From: Astrothelium macrocarpum
Taxonomy: Eukaryota > Ascomycota > Dothideomycetes > Trypetheliales > Trypetheliaceae
Reading direction: 5' to 3'
NCBI GenBank assembly: GCA_021030915.1
Contig: JAGEMR010000015.1
Coordinates: 310,001-374,000 of the forward strand
Length of the DNA stretch: 64,000 bases
Numbering within the stretch: position 1 is the stretch's first letter; each line of letters starts with the position of its first letter. Shown piece by piece: positions 44,530 through 55,538 of this stretch. Below the pieces are notes generated by a model. The model had not been told where the DNA came from and did no database searches. It worked only from the letters and a program-made list of their open reading frames with translations. Both the position numbers and the translations under genes were made by a program.

Positions 44530-47025
44530 TCACCCACCCCCCTGCACCTCAGCCACCAACCGCCGCATCTTGCGCTCATACTCGTCATCGCGCGTGCGCT
44601 TGTCGCGCAGCCGCTCGCGCGCCACGAAATTCGCGGCCTTGCGCAGCTCGCGCAGCGCACCCTTGCGCTCGCGCTTCCACTCGCGCTGCAGCCGCCGGCT
44701 CGCCGCGCGCTCCGCGTCCGCGTCGTAGTGCCGGCTCGGATCGAAGCTGGGCTCGAAGCGCGGTGTCGCGCTCGGGATGGCGCGTGGGCGGTGGTGGTGT
44801 AGCTGTAGCGGCTTGCGGGTGCGGAGGGATGTGGTGATGAGGGAGTGGATGGTGGTGTGGAGGGTGGGGTGGTGGGTGAGGAGGGGGAGGAAGGGGCGGA
44901 AGGATTCGGGGAAGGTGGAGTGCGTGTGCCAGAGGTGCGCCATGGTTGATAGATTGGTGAGGTGGGGGGAGAGGGAGGTGGGAGGGGAGGATGGGGGGAG
45001 GTGGCGGAGGGCGTGTAGGGTGTAGGTGAGGGCTTCGGGGATGAAGCGGTGGGAGAGGGATTGGTAGGAGAGGGCGAGGGCGACGAGGTAGGCGCCGGTG
45101 TTGAGGTCGGTGCTGAGGAGAGAGGAGGTGGCGGTGGAGAGACCGAGCCATTGGGTGATGATGGTGATGGCGGGCGTAACGACGGGATGGAAGTGGTCGG
45201 AGGTTGGATAGATGGAGCCAATGGCGGTGAGGATGGAAAGGTCGCCTGCGTCCGGTTTGGGTTTTTGGCGGAAGCTACTGAGGTGAGAACGAAAGGCATT
45301 GGCGATCTTTTCGGGAAATGCTCTTGATAATGAGTGAACATGGCGGATGATTGTTTCGATCACTTCAAGAGGTTGGCCATCCTGTGTCGCATATGATATG
45401 TGGTCGACTAAAGCGACAGAAAACGCGGCAAGCTTAGTTTTGTTATCTTCGTGAAGCTGTGGGTGATATAGAGTCCGAATGCGTCGAATTACTGTAGGAA
45501 CCTCGGCAGGCAACACGTCTCCCAATACTTTCAACAGTTCATCATGCGAACTTGGACACGGGTACGTGAAGGCCAATTCTTCGTTGGATTTTGCTGTTGG
45601 AGCCGGGGTTTTTAAGCTAGCAAATTCAGGTCTTTCGAGCTCTTCTTTGGAAAGCAGGCCCTGAACAAAGTCATCTTCTTGCGCTTCTTTGACAGGATCT
45701 TCATCAGCCGTTGCCCAAGCCTCATCTCCAGAAGCATCAGGGTCCTCTTCCAAGTCATCGGCAATAAGATCGTCATCGATAAGAAACTCGTCTTCATCAT
45801 CCAGCACCAGCTGATTTCGACCACTCGAAGTAGGCCCAGAAAATCCAAAGTGTGCAGCATCGTCTTGCTCAATTTCCAAGTCTTCGTCTGGTCCAGGCGG
45901 CTGTAAGTTCTCGTTGCCGTCGTCCTCGACTTGCTCCCCACGCATACGGCGAAGTCGTTCTTCCTCAAGCACTTTAAGCTGCTCCGCTTCCTCAGCCACT
46001 TTTTCATCTTCGGTCTTTGTACGCTCTGTTGGAGCAGCTCGTCTATCCTGTGCGATCTGTCTAAGTTGCTCATCATATCGTTTCTCGACTTCTGCTCTGC
46101 TGGCCCCGTTTAGCATTGCCGCTCTTTCGGGGTTCATTGTGATTTCGCGATCGTGTGTTTCAGAAGTCAGAGGAGTAGGATACGATTTATGTGATATCTT
46201 GGTTCTAAGTTCAGCCAATATGTCTGGAAGTCCTTTGTCAAGCTGTTCCCTTAGGTCGTCATCCTCCTCTTTTGCTTGCTGACGTTCGTATTTGTAAAGT
46301 TTGGACTTTGCGATGACTTCCTTCATAACCTCGGCTTTTGTTTTCTTTTGCACCGGTTGTTGTGCATCGTGGACCGCAGAGTCTTCCAGCTCATCTCTTT
46401 TCCTCTTGTGCAAGAGTCCCCCAGCTTCTTGTTCAGAGTCCGAAGCGTCAGATAGACCACCAGATAGGCCTGAACCAGCTTCATCAAAATCGTCCTTGGT
46501 GTTGACACCTTTTTGAAACTCAAGAGCCTGGCCTCCGTGGGTAAGCTGGTCCTCGTCCTCTGCATCCTCCAAATCAAAGACATTTCCCTTTCTTTTTTGC
46601 TTCTCCCTTGTGAACCTTTGCAATGCCCTCTCTTCTGGTGTCATAGAGGGGTCATTCTCTCCAATGCGTCTGTCGACAATGCCGCCCGCCCGATTCCTCC
46701 TTTGCATTTCCGGAAGCAGTAATCGCCGTCTTGCCTCTTCTCCAGCGCTCTTAGTGACCCCTGGCCTGCCTAAAACGACGCGAGCATTTCTCCCATTTAT
46801 CGATTGATTCGTAGTGACGTCAAACTTCCGGGGTCGCGCGGCTGCTTTAATGTCGAAAGGATTGAAGTTGTCCCGAATGGTTTGGAGGGCATGGTTGCGC
46901 TGTAATCTCTTCTCGGCGGTTATCCCATTGCCAGCAGATTTCCTCTCCTTCTTGGCTTTCTGAGGTCCAGTAACACCTTGCTCTCTCAGCGAGGCTTTGA
47001 GTCGCTTCAGCTGAGAGGCTGGCAT
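44530..47025 (-). CDS. NOP14: NOP14, SSU processome nucleolar protein
   Basis: A single exon of 831 aa. The N-terminus (MPASQLKRLKASLREQGVTGPQ) and NPFDIKAAARPRKFDVT, GRPGVTKSAGEEARRRLLLPE, GGIVDRRIGENDPSMTPEE and RALQRFTREKQKRKGNVFDLED are hallmark Nop14 motifs. A highly acidic central region (about 200-480) includes KSYPTPLTSETHDREITMNPERAAML. The C-terminal half is helical and ends in a strongly basic stretch (SRRLQREWKRERKGALRELRKAANF). Nop14 is needed for 18S rRNA maturation and 40S assembly together with Emg1 and Noc4. Length is as expected (about 800-900 aa). The last 750 bp of coding sequence are very GC- and Pro-rich on the coding strand, which produces long false frames on both strands there. 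The gene is tail to tail with the giant gene and lies just downstream of MetRS on the same strand direction. Confidence 0.96.
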   Translation of the reverse strand: MPASQLKRLKASLREQGVTGPQKAKKERKSAGNGITAEKRLQRNHALQTIRDNFNPFDIKAAARPRKFDVTTNQSINGRNARVVLGRPGVTKSAGEEARRRLLLPEMQRRNRAGGIVDRRIGENDPSMTPEERALQRFTREKQKRKGNVFDLEDAEDEDQLTHGGQALEFQKGVNTKDDFDEAGSGLSGGLSDASDSEQEAGGLLHKRKRDELEDSAVHDAQQPVQKKTKAEVMKEVIAKSKLYKYERQQAKEEDDDLREQLDKGLPDILAELRTKISHKSYPTPLTSETHDREITMNPERAAMLNGASRAEVEKRYDEQLRQIAQDRRAAPTERTKTEDEKVAEEAEQLKVLEEERLRRMRGEQVEDDGNENLQPPGPDEDLEIEQDDAAHFGFSGPTSSGRNQLVLDDEDEFLIDDDLIADDLEEDPDASGDEAWATADEDPVKEAQEDDFVQGLLSKEELERPEFASLKTPAPTAKSNEELAFTYPCPSSHDELLKVLGDVLPAEVPTVIRRIRTLYHPQLHEDNKTKLAAFSVALVDHISYATQDGQPLEVIETIIRHVHSLSRAFPEKIANAFRSHLSSFRQKPKPDAGDLSILTAIGSIYPTSDHFHPVVTPAITIITQWLGLSTATSSLLSTDLNTGAYLVALALSYQSLSHRFIPEALTYTLHALRHLPPSSPPTSLSPHLTNLSTMAHLWHTHSTFPESFRPFLPLLTHHPTLHTTIHSLITTSLRTRKPLQLHHHRPRAIPSATPRFEPSFDPSRHYDADAERAASRRLQREWKRERKGALRELRKAANFVARERLRDKRTRDDEYERKMRRLVAEVQGGG

Positions 47026-47374
47026 TTTTCAATGATAAAGTAAAGACGACGCGGAAATTTAAAGTGTGAGCTTTTTAGCCCGGTGAATCTTTAGTGGGGA
47101 AACTTTTGCCGATGAGCGTATGTAAGCCGCTCCAGAACTATTTAGGTAATTACTCAAAGCATTACAGTTCGAATTTAGCGATAGTAGGGTCTAAGAATCT
47201 CGTCAAATTATCGTATGACATATTCCCTTTGCGTCTCGCAGGGATTTGTATTACGCTAGTTGTACAATTGCCTGAACCTTTGACTTATCCATTGTCCCCG
47301 TTCTACAAGAACACAAGAAACGACTAGTACAAATCTCGTCTATAGATTATCGACCGAAACCATTGGGACCCAAC
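47026..47374. other. Intergenic region NOP14 / MetRS
   Basis: 349 bp between the NOP14 start and the MetRS stop. AT-rich, no coding sequence seen. Confidence 0.5.
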
Positions 47375-49279
47375 TCATAGATAATTCCTTCCTTTCTTAG
47401 CCGCCTTCTTCTTAGCCTTCATTGCAAGCTCCTCCTCCTTGACCTTCTTCGCCTCTTCGCTGCCAAACATTTCTCGCCATTCTTTCGCTTTCTCTGACAT
47501 TATGCGTCTGAATAGATGTTCTGCCTTTCCGATTTTATGACCAGCCTCGATGGAATTTGCATCCCAGTGATCGAGGATCGGAAGTGGATCTTTGCCGAGC
47601 TGCCTATTGATCGAAAGTGCTGTTTCTGGCATGTACGGAGCGATGATAGAGGCAAGAAGATGAACAAGATTAATAGCAAGACCAACGACAGCCGCGCATT
47701 TGGAAGGCTCATTCGCAGCCAGATTGTTGTCAAGTTTATTCGATTGTAGGAAGGAATCGCCCTGCTGTGATACGTGAAGAACTGTGGACAATGCAGCGCG
47801 AAGTTTAACAGCGTCAAGCTCTTGGATATATCGCATGAGAAGTTTGTTAACTTCCCCTTTCCAAGCATCGAAGGAAGGCTCATGGTAATCTGTCCAGACT
47901 GGTACAACACTGTTGTAGTGTTGTGAATTGACAAATTTGAGAACACGATTGACGAAGTTGCCAATGTTTTTAAGGAGGTTGTTGTTGTTGAAATCGATCA
48001 AGGATTCCCAAGTAAACTCACTGTCACCAGTCTCTGGTCGATGAGCGAGTAGATAGTAGCGCCACGCATCGGAAGCAATCCCAGTCTTTTGAGCTGAATC
48101 TCCAAAAACGCCGATACCACGAGATTTAGAGAATTTGCCGCCCTCATAGGTAAGATAGTCGGTTGTGGATAAATGGTGCAATTTTGTCCAAGCCTCTTTC
48201 GTGCCAATTTGAGTGCCTGGGAAGATGACGGAATGGTAAATAACGTTGTCTTTCCCAATGAATTGATATAATTGAACGTCTGAAGGATTACGCCACCACT
48301 TCTCCCATTGATCGGTATAGCTGGCCGTGATAGACACGTAACCAATGCAAGCGTCGAACCATGAATAAATAACTTTTTCGTCATAGCCTGGCAAAGGAAC
48401 TGCTGTTCCCCATTTGATATCCCTGGTGATGCTTCGCGGTTGCAGGCCATCTTTTAGCCAAGCCGAAGTAATGAGTTTCCCATTGTTTGTCCATGCACCA
48501 TTCTCAGAGGACTCTCGAAAAAAATCTGCAATGTCCTGTTCCAGTGTATCCAATTCTGAGAATGTATGTTTTGTATTTTTAGTGATCGGCGCAGACCCAT
48601 CAACCTTACATCGAGGGTTTTTGAGTTCGAGAGCCTCCAGAAGCTGTCCACAAAGATCGCACTGATCGCCACGGGCATCCGTATAGCAACAAGCCGGGCA
48701 CTCGCCCTCTACTAAGCGGTCTGCGAGGAAGGAGTGATGCTCTTGGCAGTAGAGCTGAGTCGTCATTCGTTCCTTCAGAAAGCCGCTTCGGTTCAAGTTC
48801 AGGAATATGCCCCGAGTAATTTCCGTCTGCAGTGGGGTCGTAGTGCGTCCGAAAATGTCGAAACTGATGTTGAACCATTTATATATCTCCGAATGGATCA
48901 TATGATACTTATCGCAGAGTTCTCGTGGAGTACACTTGTCTTTGAAGGCTTTTGCCTCTGTCGTTGTACCGTACTCGTCCGTTCCTAAGATTGGTTCTGA
49001 ATTAGGTCTATAGCTCTTTCATTGCTGTCGTGACCCTCCAATCTAACAATTGATGCAAGATGGTCATAGAAATAGTATACCTTACTTACCACCAACGTAG
49101 AGAGTGTTGTGACCACGTCCTCTACAGTACCTTGCAAAGACATTGGCCGAAAGTACCGATCCTATGATATTCCCAAGATGCGGCACATTATTCACATAGG
49201 GTAGAGCGCTGGTGATGAGCATGTTCCGTTTTCCAGGCTCTGGAAGAACACAATGAGTAGTGTATGAATTCTCGGCCAT
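47375..49279 (-). CDS. MES1: Methionyl-tRNA synthetase, cytosolic type
   Basis: Two exons (49090-49279, 47375-48984) join to 600 codons (599 aa). The class I HIGH-type motif is PHLGN in ALPYVNNVPHLGNIIGS. YVGGTDEYGT is restored across the 105 bp intron. The zinc-binding insert has CPACC and CDLCG. Further motifs are KVIYSWFDACIGYVS, FIGKDNVIYHSVIFPG, and the KMSKS equivalent KFSKSRG. The anticodon-binding domain includes NFVNRVLKFVN. The C-terminus is Lys-rich (AKKKAAKKGRNYL). It charges initiator and elongator tRNA-Met. Yeast MetRS has an N-terminal GST-like arm for binding Arc1; it is absent here, so the enzyme starts almost directly at the catalytic core. No mitochondrial presequence is seen, and retention of the zinc region supports a cytosolic role. 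Confidence 0.95.
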
Positions 49280-50536
49280 GCTTGCAAATAACTGTTCGTG
49301 GAATTGGGAGGGAAATGCGAATTAAAGAATCCGGAAAACTGCTCTAAAACAGCCGGCGAGTATGCAAAGCAGTACGAGATTTAGGAGGGTTTGATAAATA
49401 CCCTTGAAAATTCACCAATACTCTCACAAAGTTATTCGAATCAACTTGCTCAGAACCACGTCTTCCAGGGAGCTTGATACAGTATTAGAATCAACGTTCT
49501 CGCTGTGTACCCAGTGACTCCATTTCTCGACTTGTTACATGACCAACGACTTGCACAAGATTGATGTAGCGCCTTGCTCACAATTTGCTGTGACAATGAA
49601 ATCTCCAAGACTTTTTCGTACTCACCCGGATGCGACGCCTGGCTGGAGAGAGCCCATGTGATTGCGGGTGCAACACAGACCACCGCAAATAAGTTTCACA
49701 TAGCGACGTCGAGCTGTTGGGTATTGACAACAAGAAGAATGCGTAGGGCATTTCAGAAATGAGCATTCTTTGCCATGGCTATTAGTCCTCGCTGTTTGGG
49801 CGGCACATGGAGAATCGTATAAAAATCCGAGCGTGGTCGGATTTCTCTAGCCGCATCATCCCAACCAAATGAGTGGATAGCGTACGTCAACATGCCATTA
49901 GCTAAACAGCACACATAACCCGGCAACTTCAAGGAAGCTCGTCGAATACTGCACTCATCACTGGTGTATTTTCAAGCTCAGCCATCAGGCTCCAAAATCC
50001 AAAGGCACGTGGTTTAGATCCTGTTTCGGCAAAGACTTTTGTACGAAGCGGGACGCGTTTAGAGCTGCAGCTCGCGCACTATGAACCGAGCTGGTGTCGA
50101 AGGATACAATAGTAGCTAAATCGGCGTTTGTAGAGCTATCCATTGAGAAGAGCATACAGAACGACGTTGATGAGCTTCTCGATCCGTATGACAAATAACT
50201 GAAAGAACAACAGTGATTTGTCGAATCATTAATGAATATTCCTTTTTTATAACATCAGTTGAAATGTTTTTAATTGTAGTAATAAAACAAGATTGAAACA
50301 CAAGATTTTGGCGGCCGGTTATTCCATTTTTTTGAGGTGGGCAGGATCAGTCTTTCAAGGTATCTTATGTCAGCCGATTTATTCTAATGGTGCTAAACAT
50401 CGACTTGTCCTCAGGATAATTTCCTACCCAAGCTCCCTCAACCAGATCAAGCTTCGCGACCACTCCACTCTCAACCTATCCTCTCATCCCCTAGTCCTGT
50501 CACTGGACTCTATCAGTCTGATTTATCAACTCTCCA
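49280..50536. other. Divergent intergenic region MetRS / OST2
   Basis: About 1.26 kb. Open frames reach only 60-77 codons and have no family resemblance. It must contain the promoters of MetRS (-) and OST2 (+). The 150 bp before OST2 are pyrimidine-rich. Confidence 0.45.
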
Positions 50537-51156
50537 ATGGCACCCAAAAACCGGACGTCCGCCGCGGCGGTATCGCCTGCAGCCGCATCCCCTCAGCACG
50601 CAACGAGCTCGGCCTCTTCGCAGCCCACGAAATCCTCCTCTTCCTCTGCATCCACCACGTCGTCGAGCTCAGGAGGAAAAAATATACGGTCGGTGCAGAA
50701 TCCGCAGGAGATTGTGTTGCGAGTATGGCAGAATTATCTGGAACAGACAGCGATGCGGGTCAAGTTGATTGATGTGTTTTTGGCGTTTTTGGTGATTGTT
50801 GGGGTTTTTCAATTTGTATATTGTGTTCTTGCGGGAAATTATGTGAGTGACACGGCATAATTGGGTAATGGACTGCTCCGGCTAACGATTGTGCAATAGC
50901 CGTTCAATGCATTCCTCTCAGGCTTCTCGGCGACTGTGGGACAGTTTGTTTTGACGGCGAGTTTGCGCATTCAGACAAATCCGGAGAATACGGCCGAGTT
51001 CAAGACGATATCGCCAGAGAGGCAAGTGATTTGTTTCTTTACATCATTACTCGCATAATTGAAATCGTCTGGCTAACATTTATATGTAGGGCTTTCGCAG
51101 ACTACGTCTTTGGGAGCATTCTATTACACTTCTTCTGTGTGAACTTCATCAATTAA
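50537..51156 (+). CDS. OST2: OST2/DAD1 subunit of oligosaccharyltransferase
   Basis: Three exons (50537-50842, 50900-51021, 51090-51156) join to 165 codons (164 aa). A Ser/Ala/Thr-rich cytosolic N-terminus of about 50 residues precedes the conserved core: VWQNYLEQTAMRVKLIDVFL, a helix FLVIVGVFQFVYCVLAGNYP, FNAFLSGFSATVGQFVLTASL, RIQTNPEN, and SPERAFADYVFGSILLHFF ending CVNFIN. Dad1/Ost2 is an integral subunit of the complex that transfers glycan to asparagine in the ER lumen. The second intron (51022-51089) only works as a GC-AG intron: exon ends AG, intron starts gcaagt, and the acceptor tgtag restores R-A-F-A-D-Y. The alternative GT donor a few bases on destroys the conserved C-terminus. 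Confidence 0.95.
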
Positions 51157-51323
51157 TGGCTCGCTATGTATGGCAATTTCCAGAATCCAAAAAGTAATCA
51201 ATCAATCTTGTATTATATGTAAACGGCTTTGAAGCTTCTAAATCTACAAGCTTGGTTCCATAGCAAGTTCTGGCATCCGATTGAAAAGGCTGATGCAAGA
51301 ATTTCAAAAAAAAAAAAAAGAAA

Positions 51324-53038
51324 TCATGCCGAGTTCCCATTGGAGTTCTTGATCAATCCAAAGCTCTCTCTGACCGCATCGCCGAATCGTTTGATGCCTT
51401 CATCAATCTTATCAAACGGCGCAGCTGCAAACGTGGCGCGGAAGAACATGGTGTTATGTTCAGCATGTACATCAGCGGAAAATATACTTCCCTTGATGAC
51501 CAAAGTTCCGTGAGTGATGCAGGCCATGAAAATCTCCTCCTCTAGTTCACCGATAGATTTTGCAGGAAAGTGGGGATGCTTTGTATAATCCACACGCAAC
51601 CAATGGAACATTCCAGCCGCCGGAGACACCCAGCTCACGATGTCTCTCGGAAGGTATTTCTCAGACGCTCCAACAATGACGTCTCTTCTCTTGGTATACT
51701 CCATTCGGAGATGGACTAACCAGTCCAGGTAACCTCCATGACCCCAGTGCTCGTCTAAAAGCTTAAATACCATTAATTGGCTGGGTCCATTTGGCCCCTG
51801 AGTAGAGACATCTACGTGAGCCCTGTACTTTTCAACGATTTGCTCACTCGCTGTGATCCATCCCATACGGAGTCCAGGCGCGAGAACTTTTGAGAAGGAG
51901 TCGATTCGCATGACCCTACCATCCACATCCATACTCAATAGACTTGGTACAAGGCTTCGGAGGAATTCTTCCCGGCTCTTTGGTGGCGGCACGTCGGGCT
52001 GATCTTGGCCCGTGTAAGGTTGCATCTGTAGATAATAATATGGCTCATCCTCCAGAATAAATAAATCATGTTTTTGAGCAACGGCATATATCTCGCGCCT
52101 TCGCTGCTCGCCCTGAGTTGCGCCGGTGGGATTCTGACCGGTCGGCACGGTATACAGCAGATGTGGCTTGGGCGCACCACGCGTTTTCTCATCCCAGGAG
52201 TTCAATATGTCGTTAAGAGCGGTTGCCATAAGACCTTGGTCATCCATAGGGACACCTACGAATTTGACGCCCATGGGCGTTGCAGTTTCCCTGGCGGTTA
52301 CAAAGGTATATTCCTCACTCAAAACCACATGACCACGTGATGCGAGCATGCGAAGAGCCAGGTCCATCGCTGACGTACTTCCAATAGTCATGCTGCAAGT
52401 CCAATCTGAATAAGGAGGTTTATGGACAATCTCGGTATGCTCCATAACGAAACGCAGAATTTGCGCAGAGCCTGATGCAAGTCCATAGTTAAAGGAAGTA
52501 GAAATGTCGTACAGAGATGCGCCCGTCTCGAGATCATGTTTCCCAGCCTCAAGAGTGGTTCCCAATGCGTGCGTGTCGGCTTCGGAGAAATGGGAAGGCG
52601 TGGGCACTTTTGCTGAGAGGGTGTCAAAGGGAAAGTTCTCGCTTGAGGGGAGACCACCGCCAAGTGAAATCATTCCAGGATTCTTCAGATATTTAGCAAC
52701 CTGCTTAATGGAGCATCCGGTACGAGCAAGAGACTCTTGAGATATACGATCTGGAAAGACGAATCAGATTAATTCCGATTGAGGTCCACGAGAGACAGAA
52801 TAGTAATAGTCCGTCAGCAATTTACCAACTACTTACGATCCCATCGTTTTGCTCGAGGCTTGTGGTCGTGTGCGTATCCCTTGAAAGCGGCAGTATTAGC
52901 GGTTGCCGCAACACCCGCCAACAGCTTCCCTTGTGCTGCTCTACGCTTGGCGACACTCTCCAGTGTCAATGGATTAGGGAGGGTTACGGCAGATGTGTCA
53001 CTGTCTGCCTCAACAGAGATTGCTATGGGGGGAGCCAT
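51324..53038 (-). CDS. ARO8: Aromatic/2-aminoadipate aminotransferase (ARO8 type)
   Basis: Two exons (52837-53038, 51324-52750) join to 543 codons (542 aa). Fold-type I PLP aminotransferase: SLGGGLPSSENFPF, SAQILRFVMEH, GSTSAMDLALRML, YTVPTGQNPTG, FILEDEPYYYLQ, and the PLP lysine in IDSFSKVLAPGLRMGW. AAGMFHWLRVDY and FFRATFA follow. The N-terminal KRRAAQGKLLAGVAA and KPRAKRWDHRISQES segments are typical of fungal Aro8-type enzymes, which transaminate phenylalanine, tyrosine, tryptophan and 2-aminoadipate (lysine pathway). The 86 bp intron splits D-H of RWDHRIS. No strong targeting sequence. Closely related kynurenine/tyrosine aminotransferases cannot be excluded. Confidence 0.92.
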
Positions 53039-53705
53039 GATATGGGAAAGGGCAGATCAGAGTCAGGCGAGAGCGATTGAAAGTCGAGTGCGATGATAAG
53101 TCTTAAAAGGCTAAAAAAATCCGTTGAATGAGTGACTCTACATAGGGCGCATGGAGGACAAAGAGAGCCCCAGTGGCCCCAATCGGAGCGAAGCCATGGA
53201 TGTGATCTGTCCTCGAAAGGACGGATCAAGTGACGCATGCCTGTACTCTCATGCACGGACGAAGGTAGTAGCAGCGGTTTTGCAATGAGGTAGTTTTCCC
53301 ACCATCCTATACTGGATGTTGATTCGTAAGGAAGGTCAGGAGCAGTTGGAGACGGCGTGGGTTGCGCGGGTAGACGCGGTAAACCGGAAGCGGGGAGGAG
53401 CTTTACAGGAGCTTTACCTAATGCTGCTCTGCAGGGAAATTCGACCCGACTTCTGGTATCGCACCTCCCTTTTCGCTCTTCGCCTTTGGCCAGATCCGGC
53501 GTCACATGGCACTCTGAATGTGAATACCTGAACAAGGCTGCCAAAAAGTGAAGCAAAAAAGTCTTCACTTGCTTCGCTCGAATACGTTTGTCATCATTGC
53601 AATATTTCCTCTTTCGGTTAGCCGTACCAGGCAACGGTATTTACGCCACATCACAACCAATCTTCCTTCTTCCTTTCCTTTCTCTTTCCACCTTCCGCGA
53701 TAGAA
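53039..53705. promoter_or_regulatory. Divergent promoter ARO8 / 2EXR-like gene
   Basis: 667 bp between the two starts. Overlapping frames on both strands (for example 53023-53634) have no family resemblance. I claim no specific factor site. Confidence 0.45.
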
Positions 53706-54984
53706 ATGGCTTATCAACAGTCTGGGATGCCCCCGGGCTATGCTCCATGGGACTATGCCGCCATGGGCAGTCAAGATACTGGGGGGCCTTCGGGCTATTA
53801 CCCATCGAACTATCACGTATGTACCAACCAAAAAGCACACAAGACTCATGCGCAGTAGCGAGAAGGTCGTCAAGCCCATATTGCCTGACTCTCCCACTTA
53901 CAGGCAAACTCCAGAAATGACAGGTTTTCCATGGATGGCAGCGGTCACATCATTAAACCGGTATTACGCGGCGATCGCACTACCGTCGAACTTATTAACC
54001 ATCATGTTTCTCGAAATGTCAATGTATATGTCCTTATACTGACTGTTCTCGGTGGGAAAGCCCGCCAACGTCGCTCCTCGCCTTGGCCTCATGGATCTTC
54101 CCTCAGAAATTCGCCGTCAAATTTTGAAGCTTGCACTCGTCAAGGATGGACCCCTCAAGATTCCTGGACGTGCCGTCTTCTGCCATCCTGATTTTAAGAA
54201 GCCCTATTCGGATCCACGACAACCGCCGTTTGCTCTCCGTAAAATCACCCCATTTGAGACTTCTCGTCGCTTTTCGTCTGGAATTTGCTCTCAGCTCTTA
54301 TCCTTCGACATATACAATAAGGTACTCCAAGAGGAAGCGACCGAGATCTTCTACAAAGACAACACATTCGAATTCGTCGGTGCAAGCAAGAACGGCCTTG
54401 CTCCTAGAGCGTGGATCGTTTTTGAAAGCTGGCTCTATACAATCGGCCCGAAGAATCGCAACTATCTACGCAACGTCATCTTACCAGCACCAACGCTCAG
54501 CAGAGATCCCTGGCACGAGCTGGCCTGGGCGACGGCATTCGATCGACATGCTTCCGAGATTAAGCTCACGCCAGTTCCCAGCATATATCAAGCTGAGAAT
54601 CGCATGATTGGCGCCATCTATACCTCTCTCTATTTGCTTCCTTCCTCTTTGCGGAGCATCACAATTGAATTGGGCCAGCCGTGGGACATTTTCGGTGACA
54701 AAGACCTTGTGGGTAGCGAGTCGTTCAATGAATTCTATAATGGCTCTATGCTTAAGCAGGATGGTCAGGTAGTCCTCAATGCGTTTGATGTCTTTGCCAA
54801 CTCGCATCCAAACACAGAGCGTACTCTGAAAGTGATAGTGCCGATCCGCGGCAGACACAATCGGAGAATCACCACTACTCAAGAGCAGGACCACGCCATG
54901 AAGAAAGCTCGGGACATTCATTTCGCCGTCTCATTTCATACTGATGAGGGATTTGCGAAAACCTTTTCAAGACGTTGTGGGTAG
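53706..54984 (+). CDS. 2EXR/F-box-like domain protein
   Basis: Likely three exons (53706-53816, 53904-54023, 54061-54984), 385 codons (384 aa). The N-terminus is Tyr/Gly/Pro-rich (MAYQQSGMPPGYAPWDY). The third exon carries GLMDLPSEIRRQILKLAL, the opening of the fungal 2EXR/F-box-like fold, then FDIYNKVLQEEATEIFYKDN and FEFVG, also characteristic. The remainder has RNVILPAP and YLLPSSLRSITIELGQ. Such proteins may be substrate receptors of SCF-type ligases, but their functions are mostly unknown. Intron 1 (87 bp) is clear. The second intron is uncertain: the simplest frame-restoring reading removes 37 bp (54024-54060); donors at 54018 or 54006 with the same acceptor also keep the frame, giving 43 or 55 bp. 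Confidence 0.72.
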
Positions 54985-55538
54985 CTGATCTGGAAAGAAC
55001 CATATGAGGGCCCCTTGGGGGTAAGTTAAGGTGGTTAACGGATTGAATTATATGAGGGCCCTTTGGGGCCAGCTAGTCAGCGGATAGAATCATATGAGGG
55101 CCTCTTGAGGGCTAGCTTCTACGATTACAAAATCTTTGGGAAACGTGACTTGATTTCTTTCAAAATTCGCATTGTCGTGACTGTAAGAACTGTATTGGGG
55201 GTCTCCTGAGCTTGATTCAGCACCTTTTGATCCTTCCGGCTGTTGAGGTAAGATTTTACGAGTTGATTTGCTTTCGAAATCATAGAGAATTTGGCTGAGG
55301 CGCTCCCGGCCCTGCTATTGGAGATTTTAAAATTTCGTTCAAATGTTTGTATAGATGCAAAGAGTGCACTTACCTTGGCAAAGATTCTGCTGGGGGCCTC
55401 CCCACTCCATCTTCACGATTTTAAGATGAGAATGAAAATAAGTACTCATGGACGTCTATACAGATAGGGAACTGAATCCATAATTGCATGAGGAGCCTCC
55501 CCGTTCCCGTTTCGTATTTCCTACAATCTTACACTAAC
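54985..55538. other. Convergent intergenic region with short repeats
   Basis: About 554 bp between two convergent genes. The left part holds three copies of a short direct repeat (listed separately). More weakly related GGGG-CCTCC-type words recur near 55192, 55389 and 55487. Confidence 0.6.
54995..55110. repeat. Three imperfect direct repeats with ATATGAGGGCC core
   Basis: The core atatgagggcc starts at 55002, 55050 and 55092, each followed by a variant of cctttgggg and preceded by a variant of ggattgaat. Spacing is 48 and 42 bp. The copies lie immediately downstream of the 2EXR-like stop codon, so probably in its 3' UTR. Confidence 0.8.

Noticed and set aside
44469..45341. 290-codon minus-strand Pro/Ser-rich frame overlapping NOP14
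   Set aside because: It is another frame of the GC-rich NOP14 3' region. NOP14 itself matches its family through this region.
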